The position numbers and the translations under genes were made by a program. A model generated the notes under the pieces. That model was not told the origin of the DNA and searched no databases. It saw only the letters and a program-made list of their open reading frames with translations. A stretch of 14,222 nucleotides of DNA from Euperipatoides rowelli (lineage: Eukaryota; Onychophora; Udeonychophora; Euonychophora; Peripatopsidae), in NCBI GenBank assembly GCA_003024985.2, contig PXIH01S0001504.1. The stretch is one strand, 5' to 3'. Positions 1 through 9,295 of this stretch are shown here, in pieces (position 1 is the stretch's first letter; the number at the start of each line of letters is the position of its first letter).

Positions 1-1860
1 AGTTACTACTGTTATTTTATTATAAAGGATAATAAATTATAGACAAAAAATATTGCATAAAAGATTTTAAACCAAGAAGTATTATCAGATTAAGATTTAT
101 TAGTTGTAAAATGCAGTAACATAATAACATCTTTTATAATAAATGAGATACTAAATATAACCAAAATGAAGCCAATATAAATATTAAATAAGAAAGGTAC
201 AAAATAAACTTAAAATCAATAGAACCAATATAATCAAAGCATTCCTATATTTATGACTTCAATCCACGCCAATTTGCCTATTATTTCACTAGTATCAATT
301 CATTTAACAATGTATTTTCAAGTGAAAGAAATGAAAGACTTACAAATCGTTCTTGTGAAATTGAAGACCTAAGGTAAGTTTTAATTAAGTTTAAATTTCG
401 AGAAACTCATTTTTCTCATTGAATTAACTTGACTTTTCTAATTCAGATCAAGAAAGGAAATTCTTTAAAATGTTTATTGATTTTTGTTCTAATAAAAGTT
501 TTAAAATATTTCTAATAATCTTGAGTATAATATTCTTTATGGCCAGACTCCAACAATCTTAAATAAAAAAAGTTAAAATTTATTAACATAATTAAAAAAC
601 AAACTATGTGAATTTTTTTAAAAGAATTGACTTTCTGTATACAAAAATAAATTCCCCATAGTTATTAACGATGGAAAAATGGCAGGGGTACCATGACCTT
701 CTGGGTTTAAACCACATCCCCTCAATATATGTCTAGGATTTGCTGGCTGCTTTAATTTTTCAAGTAATTTTTTTGCTATATTATATTTTTATATATAATT
801 ACTTCTGCAATATTAATTTAAATGATTTAACCCTTCGTTATAAACAGTGAATCACAGAAATTAGCACCAACTCAGCATCCATTAATATAAACCAGTAAAT
901 CGGGATAATTTGTATAGGCCTAATTATTATTAGGATTATATCACCACAAGATGCTACTTCAGATCCATTATACACAATTACAAAACAACAACAACAAAAA
1001 AATAAAAGTGAAATTACTAATTATAAAATGTAAAATATAAAAGTAACTAACAGTTTAATTAGAAATATTTGAAATAAATAAAAAATTTGATCTAAAACAA
1101 TCAATCTCGATAGAACTTTGATGTGATTAGAGATAATATCCCATCAATTAAGAATTTGCCAAATAAAGACCAATAAGCCAATTAGTCTTTTTGGGTGAAA
1201 TAAAGAGTCCTCCTCTGGAGCTCAGTGCATCATGTGAGAATGTGCATTCCTACTAGGGTTTAGTAAGTCATAGAAGTACCTTGAATATGGAGTGGACAGT
1301 ACCTTGCAGTCAAATAGTATAAAGCAGTTGTCTCACTTTGGTCAATGAAAAACAACCCTTTGAGGTCATAGTGTTAGTTGTACTGCTTTGATCCAAACAT
1401 GAAATATTATCTGAATCTTGCGACTAAAGATAAACTAAGTCACTTTGCATTTTATCTCAGTAGCTAAGGTGAGAATGTATAATTGAAAGTTTTGCATAAG
1501 TGACATTTTTAGGAAACTCAGCCTCAGCAATAGTTTATTAAATCTTATTAACTTTCAACATATATAGTGGTTATTTAAAAAAAATCAATTGTAAATAATT
1601 AACCAAGAATCTTTATAGATACATGTGATAATTTTATTGTCATTACAAATCACAAAGATATGAGAATCAAACATTTCATTGGTTTGATGAAACCAGTAGC
1701 AAAGAAGTAGATTTGTCCAATTTTATTTTCAAACTGGTGTAGCGGGTCTCCCCCCCCCCTTTATTTATATCCCATTAGCTTATTAAACAATTTCAAATAA
1801 AATCTAAAAGTAAATCATATCTAACTAATCTGGTAGAGAAAGGGTTATGTGGCTTGTATT
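1..1860. other. AT-rich non-coding stretch
   Basis: No convincing gene, repeat element or RNA is visible here. Open frames are short and broken by stops, as expected for very AT-rich DNA. The only sharp local oddity is a run of ten C at 1750-1759, unusual against this background. The part from about 1200 to 1450 is slightly less AT-rich and could be an old repeat remnant, but no terminal repeats or coding frame were found. Confidence 0.6.
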
Positions 1861-1884
1861 AACATTGTATAAAACATTGTATAA
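1861..1884. repeat. 12-bp perfect tandem duplication
   Basis: Two exact head-to-tail copies of AACATTGTATAA occupy 1861-1872 and 1873-1884. This looks like a small local slippage or insertion-type duplication just upstream of the less AT-rich island at 1890-2310. No function is implied. Confidence 0.85.
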
Positions 1885-1889
1885 AAAAT

Positions 1890-2310
1890 GATCTTAATCC
1901 CCACGTGAAAAGATTAGTTCTTTTAGAATATAATATGGGAAGCTACCAAACAGGATGGTGTTGAACTATACAAAAAGATAAGAAGGAATGCCAACTGGAG
2001 AGATCAAAGGACCGTAATTACCAAGTTGTATGACTCTGGAACTTGTTCCTGTAACTTGCCCAATCATGGAAGGCATAGTATAGAAATTGATGATACTGTT
2101 TTATAGAGAAATGAACGTACTACGACCAAGACCACGATTGGTAAAGACCACTGCAGCCAGGACAAGGACAACAAGAACCCTCCAGGAGTTGGACACTGAT
2201 TACAGACTACCTCAGCCCTTGACCAGAATTTGATAGCCATAATGACTGCAGTCGGCTAACCCTGTTTAGCGCGGCGCATATTGTGAAATAAATAGTCTTT
2301 ACAAGTACTG
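1890..2310 (+). mobile_element. Probable decayed mobile-element tail with poly(A) signal
   Basis: This island is clearly less AT-rich than its surroundings, most strongly at 2130-2280, and contains a CpG-rich GCGCGGCGC at 2269-2277, then AATAAA at 2287-2292. Such a layout fits the 3' end of a retroelement (LTR or LINE-like) or an old 3' UTR. A 40-codon frame from an ATG at 2111 to a TGA at 2231 encodes a basic stretch (RPRPRLVKTTAA near its start). That is faintly like the RPRxGRPRxTT linker of Tc1/mariner transposases, but the catalytic part is absent and the match is short. No matching LTR ends, inverted repeats or target duplication were found, so class and boundaries are uncertain. A host 3' UTR fragment is an alternative. 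Confidence 0.35.
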
Positions 2311-4247
2311 TAAGCAACCTGTCTATTCTATTTAGTTAGATATTTATTACTATCATGTTATGTTTTAGTTTATTATTATTATAGTATCATCACGACATAG
2401 CCCACTCACCTATAAAGATAATACCCCATATTTCATAATAATAATAATATTCAAAATATTATAACCGCAGAGACTAATTTGAATTTATTTAGTTGAACAA
2501 ACTAAATATTAGTAGTAGGATAAGCCATTAAGTTATGATATTATCAGCAAACTAGTTTTTTTTTAATGACAAAACTATGTTCATAAATAATTGAAGAGCG
2601 CACAACCCAAAGCCATTCACTGTGAAGCTTCATATAAGGATTGTATTAAAAATGAATTCATGGAATCAGGTATAAGAGAGTTTTTATTTTATTTGAGAAA
2701 ACAAAGTCACTGGCATCAACGGCAGGTTACTCAATCTACGAGGGAAGAGAGCCCAACGTCTTGACATATCCAAGTCCACCACCCAAAAAATGATTTCTAT
2801 GTCCATTTAAATTATCAGGTATATAACCAAAATTAATAAATAGGTTGTAGAATTGTTTTCCTTTGGAATAAATACTTGAGTGTGTTGGCTTCCCCTCCTA
2901 GCCCAGTGATCCTTGGGGCCTTGGCTTAATGGGGCTCCCTAGAGACAATAATTAATATGGCCAGGGATAAGCAATTGACAATTTACTTTNGTTAAAGATG
3001 ATAAACAACTGTGATAATTAATTAATTAATGATATTTAATTGACACAATTGGGGCTACATTATCTGAAATCATTTAACCAATATAATTGAATGTACAGAC
3101 AACAATGTAAGCTTGTTATCTTCCTATACACTACAAACAGGATATAATGTATATAGATGATTAAGTATAATTTGTAATTGCTAATGAAATTTCAAGTATT
3201 TGCACACATTTTTAATGTTTGATTTTTAGAACATTGTATCCAATTGCTATGGAAAAACTTGAATTTTTAGGAGCCTTACCCCCTACCCCATTTCACACCT
3301 TAGCCCCTGGACCACACAGATGACTAGCCCCACTGCCTCCATTTTTAAAGTTTTACTAATTTGGATTGTTTAAAGTTGCCAGGTCTGTGATAAGAACCTC
3401 TATTTTTTTTTATCCCAGGAGTCTAAAATATAGCTAGGCTGACTTTGAAGATGACTATTTAATATATACCATTCTCTCCAAGACATTCTCACAGCTGAAA
3501 ATAATATGGTTATCAGTGTGAAATTTGAACAAGCATTCTTCAACCTCCTTTATAAATATAGCATGGGAATCTGCAAAACAAAATTCAGAGGGAAGGTGTA
3601 AAAAAAAATGATAATTTTTTTATTGGGTGGGGGGAAATTGTGTGAACTTTTGATAACCATTAGAAAAATGGCACCCCTAGTAGCCCCAACCACCCACCCT
3701 CTGGATTCCTTATGTAAAATATAATATAAAAAATGGTAATATGAGAGGAGGGTATTTTTGCACTGAACTTGTATTTTTATTTAGGTTAATATTGAATAAC
3801 TTCTTTAAATCAAATTATAATAATCATAATATTTTTTGGGGACAAAGTGTCACATGTTTGAGGGTGTAATGTTACATATTTCAATCACTGTTATAATTAT
3901 AATTTGTGGACTTTTTTATTTTTATTCGATCCCAGTGGGAGGGCACTTCCCATGGATAACAGTAACACTGAGGTTCTAAACATTTAGAAAACACCCAATG
4001 TAAATTACTTGGAAAAGTCACATTTTCAGTGCTAAATTATAAGTCAGTTTGAGACATTGAAGCTCATTATAATCAGGGATATTAGAAATAAAACAAAAAA
4101 ATCATTGATATTTAAGTGGCCACAAATTCTACAGTTCTTGTCACAAATTCTAAGTGAAAAGACCCATATATAGTACAGCTGTTAACCAGAACAATTGTGC
4201 ACTTTATGATAAAAGTATGAAATTTCTACCATAGGTAGTATGAACCA
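2311..4247. other. AT-rich non-coding stretch
   Basis: No gene is supported. It contains an ATA trinucleotide run at about 2435-2449, an AATT-type tetranucleotide run at 3016-3030, and one ambiguous base (N) at 2990. Several short C-rich or G-rich patches (around 2890-2960, 3270-3340, 3625-3640 and 3670-3705) stand out against the AT background but share no obvious repeat structure and show no coding frame. A small direct repeat, CACAAATTCTA, occurs near 4121 and 4142. Confidence 0.55.
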
Positions 4248-4671
4248 TTATATTTAAAATTTGATGTGGAGGGAAGTCAGACTCCAGATGTTTGGGGGGT
4301 CTGGAACACACCCTAATTAGCATATTTAGCTTATTTTGACATTATTTCTGAATTTAACAAAAGAAAACTTCAGAAATCATTGTATCCAATACCCAGAATG
4401 CTTTGGGATGATTTATGATATATTTTGGGTAATTTTGAAAAATTCAAGATGGCGTCCAAGATGGCGGCCATTTTTTTAAAAAAATTTTTTGATGGGGATT
4501 TGTTCAGGAATGAATTCTGGGTAGTATGTGAAGTCATAGACCTGAGCAGAATGATGCACCATCGAATTAGAGCATTTTTTTGACTTAATATTTTCTAATT
4601 TTTGTCAAAGTGCCCCTACAACAATGACCTCTAGAGGTCAAATAAAATTTCCCTCCACATCTAAATATAAA
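4248..4671. mobile_element. MITE-like inverted-repeat element, about 0.4 kb
   Basis: The ends are inverted copies. GATGTGGAGGGAA at 4263-4275 is matched by its exact complement at 4649-4661. Outside that, TTATATTTA at 4248-4256 on the left is matched by the same inverted sequence directly outside the right repeat, with a 6-bp insert on the left. Inner parts are also partly complementary: a CCCAGAAT near 4391 faces an ATTCTGGG near 4514. The element is therefore a semi-palindromic foldback. There is no transposase frame, so it would be non-autonomous. Two CAAGATGGCG motifs (4445-4454 and 4457-4466) sit near the centre. A clean target-site duplication could not be identified, so the superfamily is open and the outer boundary may be 4263-4661 instead. 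Confidence 0.65.
4445..4471 (+). promoter_or_regulatory. Tandem YY1/Pho-type motif inside MITE-like element
   Basis: CAAGATGGCGTC followed at once by CAAGATGGCGGCCAT. The second copy matches the well-known animal YY1/Pleiohomeotic core (AAGATGGCGGC; complement GCCGCCATCTT). It is seen here only as sequence. The same motif is common in dispersed repeats of many animals, so actual factor binding is inference. Confidence 0.35.
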
Positions 4672-4757
4672 CATTGTTATATACTAGCTTTAGTAAACAT
4701 TTCATACACTCTGTCAAAAAATGCACAATTCTGCAAAAATACTCAGTTAGGCCCCTG

Positions 4758-4850
4758 CACTATTAAAAAATATAGTTCAGTGGATTTAGTGAGGGTGGAA
4801 TAACAATCCCTGGCAACTCAATCCCTACTAGTTATGTTGATAGATGTCAG
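4758..4850 (+). repeat. Dispersed repeat, copy A
   Basis: This stretch matches 7438-7527 in the same orientation. The core GGATTTAGTGAGGGTGGAA is followed by CCCTGGCAACTCAATCCC and CTAGTT, with about 44 of 52 core positions identical to copy B. Similarity continues more weakly upstream (TGCAxTA...AAAAAxTxTAGT). An 11-base T run follows at 4865-4875. The spacing and divergence suggest two old insertions of one repeat family rather than a tandem duplication. No coding frame or polymerase III boxes were found. Confidence 0.7.
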
Positions 4851-4875
4851 TTTCTATTTACTGCTTTTTTTTTTT

Positions 4876-5736
4876 AACCTTAATAAATCTTAGTAGCTAC
4901 CAAAATCTTTCTATTATCCCCATAAGCTTTAAGTTCAGGTTATAGCATAATGTCAGCTCAAAATATCTTATGGTTAACAGTGTTCTTTAAATTTTTTATA
5001 TAGTAACAACAGACCCATTTATATTCTTGCTTTTCTTATTCATGACATTAATAATGTCAGCAATCATCCAGTATCTAAATTTGAGGAATATAAAAACAAA
5101 TGATATCATTTAATTCTTAATTATCATGACTCCATTTAATTTACATTCTCAAGATATTAGTAAAAGGATATTATCATTAAATATCTATTTTACGATTATC
5201 TTGCCCAATTTTTTGCTTGAAATAAATAAACGAGAATAAATGATGTAGAAAATTTAAATTAAATTAAAATTTGTGATTATTCTTAAAGAAGAAAAGAAAA
5301 CACGGAAAAAAAAAATTAAACGAAAAAAAAAAAAAAAATTCTAAATTAGTTTCTAGCTTTAGCCTTGAAATCCTTTTAAATTTTTTGATAGTTTTTATAT
5401 TGAGATTTGATTGGTATTCTTTTATCTGTTTTTTCCTTATATAGGACTGATCTATTTGCTCATCGGAAATAAAATCTGCAGTGGGTTTATTGAACGGAAT
5501 ACTATGGAATTAAAAAAAAAAAGGTGAACTTAAGACTGTAATGTTACTTTTTAAAATTCGAATAAGAATTTTTTAACTAGATTTTAAAGAGTTTGTAATG
5601 AGAAGTATAAACAGATTCAACAAATATTTTTTCTTCAGTTTAATAAGGCCAAACTCAAAGAATGTTTTTTTACACAAGTGTTAATGATATATTTAATTCA
5701 ATTTAAAAAATCCATATTACACACAAAACATGAAGT
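4876..5736. other. AT-rich non-coding stretch
   Basis: Nothing gene-like is seen. The region includes A-rich runs at 5306-5315 and 5323-5338 (sixteen A). All reading frames are densely interrupted. Confidence 0.6.
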
Positions 5737-6290
5737 ATTTAAATATCTATCTATAGCATCTACCAATCTTTCCGTCAACCCACCCATTCATCCATCTATT
5801 CATTCATTTATTCATTCACCCATTTATACATCCACCTATTCAGTATTCACCCTCCCAACTACCTATATAGCTTCCTGCCTACTTGTCTGCCTACCTACCT
5901 ATCTATCAACCTCTACTACCTATAATTCTTTCTCTCTATCTAAATGCCCATCTACCTATTGACCTATCTACCTATCTTTGATTCTGCCTGTCTAGTTGTA
6001 TTTATACCTATCTGTTTGTTCGTCTGCCTTATGTCTATCTAATTGTCTATCTTTTGTCTATTTATCCATCCTTTTATCCTATTATTCATCTATCAATATA
6101 TTTACCTACATATCTACTTATTCAACTAACTAATTATTCACCTACCTCTCTACTTACCTACCTATCAATCTACTTACTAATCTAACTGCCTATCTAATTA
6201 TATGCTTGCTGGCCTACTTATATTTCTTATCTACATACCTACTTAGCTAGGTTATCAATTTGCTATCTATCTACTTACCTAGCCTACCTT
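5737..6290 (+). repeat. Degenerate CTAY tetranucleotide microsatellite array
   Basis: About 550 bp of imperfect four-base units on the plus strand, mainly CTAC, CTAT, CATT and CATC (for example CTACCTACCTATCTAT-like runs near 5890 and 6150). The left edge is rich in CATTCATTCATT and CCACC variants, and the middle and right are dominated by CTAC/CTAT. Units are heavily mutated, so the array is old. A 94-codon open frame beginning at 5678 runs through it and translates to a serine/threonine/proline/tyrosine-rich low-complexity peptide. That frame is a by-product of the repeat and not a gene. Confidence 0.85.
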
Positions 6291-6309
6291 GCGATAGCAG
6301 AGGGTGGAA

Positions 6310-6397
6310 GGCATATAAAATATTTGTCTTTTACGTAGGGGAGCAGGGTAATAGGCATATAAAATATTCGTCTTTTACGTAGGGGAGCATGGTATTT
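6310..6397. repeat. 44-bp tandem duplication
   Basis: Two adjacent copies, 6310-6353 and 6354-6397, each start GGCATATAAAATATT and contain CTTTTACGTAGGGGAGCA. The first 40 bases differ at only two positions (T/C and G/T), so the duplication is much younger than the decayed microsatellite on its left. It lies exactly where that array stops. Confidence 0.9.
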
Positions 6398-6445
6398 ACC
6401 TAGAGTAGATGTAAATAGGTATAAGGAGGTAGAATAGTGAGAAAG
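6398..6445 (-). repeat. Microsatellite remnant in opposite orientation
   Basis: After the 44-bp duplication the sequence becomes purine-rich (TAGAGTAGATGTAAATAGG, then AGGAGGTAGAATAG). This is the complement of the CTAY pattern on the left. The tetranucleotide array therefore appears to change strand across 6310-6397, as if an inversion or foldback had occurred. The stretch is short and degenerate, so chance resemblance is possible. Confidence 0.4.
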
Positions 6446-6519
6446 AGTGGCCTTATAGATTTAACTAATTTAGGTAGCTAGAAGAATAGAGAATCAGACG
6501 CAGAGGTAAAAAAAAGTAA

Positions 6520-6942
6520 TTTATTGTATACGATAATGTGGTTCAGGAGTACTCGGCTGGAGTAGGTTACAGTCTCTGCCGGGATGGAAAGTTCAGAAAT
6601 GGAAAGTAGTTTTGGTGAGAGTTACACTTAATGCAGGTCAGATAACCAGTTCAGGAACCAGACAATAATATTTAGGCAGTAGTAGACTATGTAAATCAGG
6701 AAAGGTTTAAATGTAAATAGCGATGTATTGTCACTTAAGGTACTGCAAGTAGTGAAGGCTTCTGTTGGCCATCCACATGGGATGTAGTCCTAGCCACGGT
6801 TTCCAAGTTCAGTGAGGCTCCCAGAAGTGTAGAAGGCTCCCGGTGTTTGACCTCTCCTACTGATAGTTTCCGATCAATTTCCTGGCACGGTGGATGGTGT
6901 TCCTGTAATGGGGAAGTGAGAGAATTATAAACTAATTATAAA
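6520..6942 (-). other. Candidate 3' UTR with AATAAA
   Basis: Read on the minus strand, this stretch directly follows the stop codon at 6943-6945. It is less AT-rich than its neighbours and ends with AATAAA (6525 to 6520), followed by a T-rich tract. It contains CCCGGCAGAGACTGTAACC- and CCCGGTGTTTG-type patches on one strand or the other, unlike the AT-rich background. A CTCTCACTTCCCCATTACAG tract ending near 6903 also resembles a 3' splice site, so the region could instead be a separate terminal exon. An LTR in reverse orientation is the main alternative, because LTRs also carry a poly(A) signal followed by a short tail; no TG...CA ends were identified. Confidence 0.3.
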
Positions 6943-7059
6943 TTAGTCATTCATAAGGGCAGCCAATTCTTCATCAGGATTTATGGTTATTTGCTCCTGT
7001 CGTTTGCCATTCAGAATCTCATACAGCGGCAAAACAACAACTTTTTTCAGGTTGAACAA
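6943..7059 (-). CDS. Candidate C-terminal coding exon, unknown protein
   Basis: An open frame of 38 codons on the minus strand ends in TAA. Near its end it encodes LPLYEILNGKRQEQI followed by TINPDEELAALMND. The composition is protein-like (mixed charged and hydrophobic residues, C/G in many third positions) and unlike the Lys/Asn/Ile/Phe-rich translations of the AT-rich background. There is no upstream ATG, so it would be the last exon of a spliced gene or the tail of an old retroelement protein. An acceptor could lie near 7052 or 7063, but neither has a good pyrimidine tract. I do not recognise the family. At 38 codons, chance is a real possibility. The support is the context: stop codon, less AT-rich downstream region and AATAAA in the right order. 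Confidence 0.28.
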   Translation of the reverse strand: MFNLKKVVVLPLYEILNGKRQEQITINPDEELAALMND

Positions 7060-7437
7060 TTATCTATATATTTCTACTCACTCTAGCTCGTGAGCATATT
7101 GTATTGAAAGTGTTTATAGCGCTCTAGGTGATGATTGGTATAATGATCTATTTTATTTATTATTAAATCTGCCAGTTTATGTTGTCTTTTCTTTGAGAGG
7201 TTTCAATATTCATTGAATTATTATTCTCTCATAGGTCTACTCTCCTACAACTATGCTTCCTACTCTTTTTATATCTTCATAATATTAAAGGGTATACAAC
7301 CCTATTACACCTATCTACCAGCTTGATAATGGAGAGGGAGATTGAATCTAAAATAACCTCATGAATAAATACTAAACTGATGTGATTTGAACCTATGATT
7401 TTTTTAATAGCCTATAAATTATACACTTCCATACAGT

Positions 7438-7527
7438 TGCATAAAGACTAAAAATGTAGTCGAGTTGGATTTAGTGAGGCTGGAACAGTATTCTCTGGCA
7501 ACTCAATCTCAACTAGTTGATATGTGT
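7438..7527 (+). repeat. Dispersed repeat, copy B
   Basis: Second copy of the repeat at 4758-4850, same orientation, about 2.7 kb away. The core reads GGATTTAGTGAGGCTGGAAC, then CTCTGGCAACTCAATCTC and CTAGTT. A 66-codon frame starting at 7465 overlaps this copy and then runs into AT-rich sequence. The frame is not preserved in copy A and is therefore not treated as a gene. Confidence 0.7.
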
Positions 7528-7871
7528 ATAGTTAGAGAAAAGAACATAATATTGTTAATGGCCAGATGCATTTCTCTCTTTCTACAGACTATCTTAAACA
7601 GTTCCTCTTTCAGTTCTATATATCTTCTCAATAACACCTCATTGTTCTTTAGTTCAATTAGTTAATCAGATTTATGCAATTAATCCATTTCATTCAAGTC
7701 TTTATATTTAATGATAGTTTAATAACTTCCATTCATTTAACAATTCTTTGTATCCAAAAATTTTAAAGCTCATCACAACTTACAGATCTTTATACTACCA
7801 CAATATTTTTGATAAAAGCTCATTTATATTCAACATTCTTTTAAGTATAGTTTTTTTTCAGAGTTTTATCT

Positions 7872-8060
7872 CTATGGACTCATTTTTATGAGCTCCTCCG
7901 TCTCTATAGAACGTAGGGCAAAACCAGTTAAGTCCATCAAGTGATCAATTCTTCTCAGCCAATTCTTCCGAATTAAAGGTGGTAGAGATGGCAGAGAAAA
8001 AGTCATCTGACTTGTAATAATGGCAGTCTTCTCAGATGTAACCTGATATTTTTTGGCTTT
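7872..8060 (-). CDS. Doubtful coding tail, unknown protein
   Basis: Minus-strand reading is open in two overlapping frames. One runs 62 codons (8060 to a TAG at 7872) and includes PLIRKNWLRRIDHLMDLTG and LRSIETEELIKMSP. The other runs 28 codons (8031 to a TGA at 7945) and includes DCHYYKSDDFFSAISTT and ends NSEELAEKN. Both look more protein-like than the background, which makes either hard to trust. A possible acceptor (ATATCAG) lies near 8046. It is on the same strand as, and upstream of, the candidate at 6943-7059, so the two could be alternative terminal exons of one gene. I recognise no domain. It may equally be non-coding. Confidence 0.18.
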   Translation of the reverse strand, partial: KAKKYQVTSEKTAIITSQMTFSLPSLPPLIRKNWLRRIDHLMDLTGFALRSIETEELIKMSP

Positions 8061-8139
8061 TTAAACTTGTTTTAGCACAAATAAAAGATTTTATAATAAA
8101 AGTTGATAAACAATAATCAATTTTACACTTTTTTTTTAA

Positions 8140-8190
8140 AAAAAAAAAAAATTTTTTTAAAGAAAAATTTAACAAATTTCATTTGTTAAA
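8140..8190. repeat. T/A/T homopolymer block with 10-bp hairpin
   Basis: A run of T switches to a run of A and back to T (about 8140-8159). It is followed by a perfect 10-bp inverted repeat, TTTAACAAAT at 8168-8177 and its complement at 8181-8190, with a 3-base loop. Such AT-only foldbacks arise easily in AT-rich DNA; no function is inferred. Confidence 0.6.
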
Positions 8191-9202
8191 ATTGAATTAA
8201 ATACACAAAGTGTTTAGATGACAGATATTTTTATAAAGCATAGAAATCTGGGAGAAAATTTAAGTACATAGGGCCTATCAAATCCTTGCGATCTTGATAG
8301 GGAATACATTATAATTATTTTAACAAGAACTTTGTTATTTTTTTACATCTTTTGATTTCATTCAATGACAGTAGGGAACATTAATAATAATTAGAGCACC
8401 ATACCACCATAGTAGTGGCCTTGAGCTAACACAGAGATTCATCCCATTACAGCATTTGGATTGTGCATTATGTTGCATTACAAAACCTGATCAAGGTAAA
8501 CTTAATTTAAATTAAAAACAAACCACCAAGGAAAATGGGAGTATAAAACCAATACATTAGACAAGGGTCCTTATTCCGACAGGTTTAGTACCTGGTCACG
8601 GCATGTTTGTTCATATAAGGGTATTGTAAGATCGATTCCTGGGCATCCCCAGTGCAGAAAATGAAGAATTCAATTTCTGAATTAGTACACACAGGGTATT
8701 TTTTTCTACTTTCAGAACTCTCAAAATTATTTGGATGGAATAAGAAATTGATTTATGATATGGAAAGAATGGCATAACAATAAAGGAAATACTCTGATTA
8801 TGCAGTATTTAGGTGGAAAAAGGAAGATTGCTATTATGAATATATCTGTACATACTGTAAATAAAGTCATTTCACCATAAAACAAAAATAATAAATCAAC
8901 CCATAGTTCCAAGTTACAATGTACTTGTTCACATAGATAATTAACATTTTCTGGAAGATTCTTTTCAATTGTGTTGGGCTGGTTTTTTCTCCTCCACAAA
9001 ATTAATAAGGAATGTACTAAAAATAACTTTCTGTCAGCATTTACAAAGAGTGTCGCAAAGGATTATGACATATGATCTAATCTAATAATCTAATGTAATA
9101 ATTTTTTTCAGGGCTCTTCCTGCTTTAAATATGTTCTAGTGATATATTTAATGACTAGCTGAAAAGTCCCCTGTGAACTGAAATACAATGGGGGCCATAA
9201 AT

Positions 9203-9259
9203 ATCCCCTCCCCTCCTCCCTTGATACCTCCTCTCCCCATCCCTCCTCTCCCTATTCCT
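9203..9259 (+). repeat. C/T-only-rich polypyrimidine tract
   Basis: About 57 bases almost wholly C and T (CCCCTCCCCTCCTCCC near 9205, CTCCTCTCCCCATCCC near 9229). The tract directly precedes the inverted-repeat element at 9296. It could be a degenerate pyrimidine microsatellite. Long pyrimidine mirror tracts can form triplex DNA, but that is inference only. Confidence 0.75.
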
Positions 9260-9295
9260 AAAATTATTTAAAAAATGATTTAAAATATAAATCTC

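Noticed and set aside
1747-1762. C10 homopolymer as a functional element
   Set aside because: A lone C run with no surrounding structure; it may be a simple length-variable tract or a sequencing effect.
5678-5962. 94-codon plus-strand open frame
   Set aside because: It runs through the CTAY/CATT microsatellite, and its composition (S, T, P, Y, I, H) is what that repeat encodes. No domain, and the frame is a by-product of a four-base unit.
6310-6397. CRISPR-like repeat
   Set aside because: Only two adjacent 44-bp copies without spacers, in an animal-like sequence. It is a tandem duplication.
8727-8999. 90-codon minus-strand open frame rich in hydrophobic residues
   Set aside because: Phe/Leu/Ile/Cys-rich translation is common on one strand of A-rich DNA. 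There is no codon-usage signal, splice support or neighbouring coding context. A small membrane protein cannot be excluded but is not supported.
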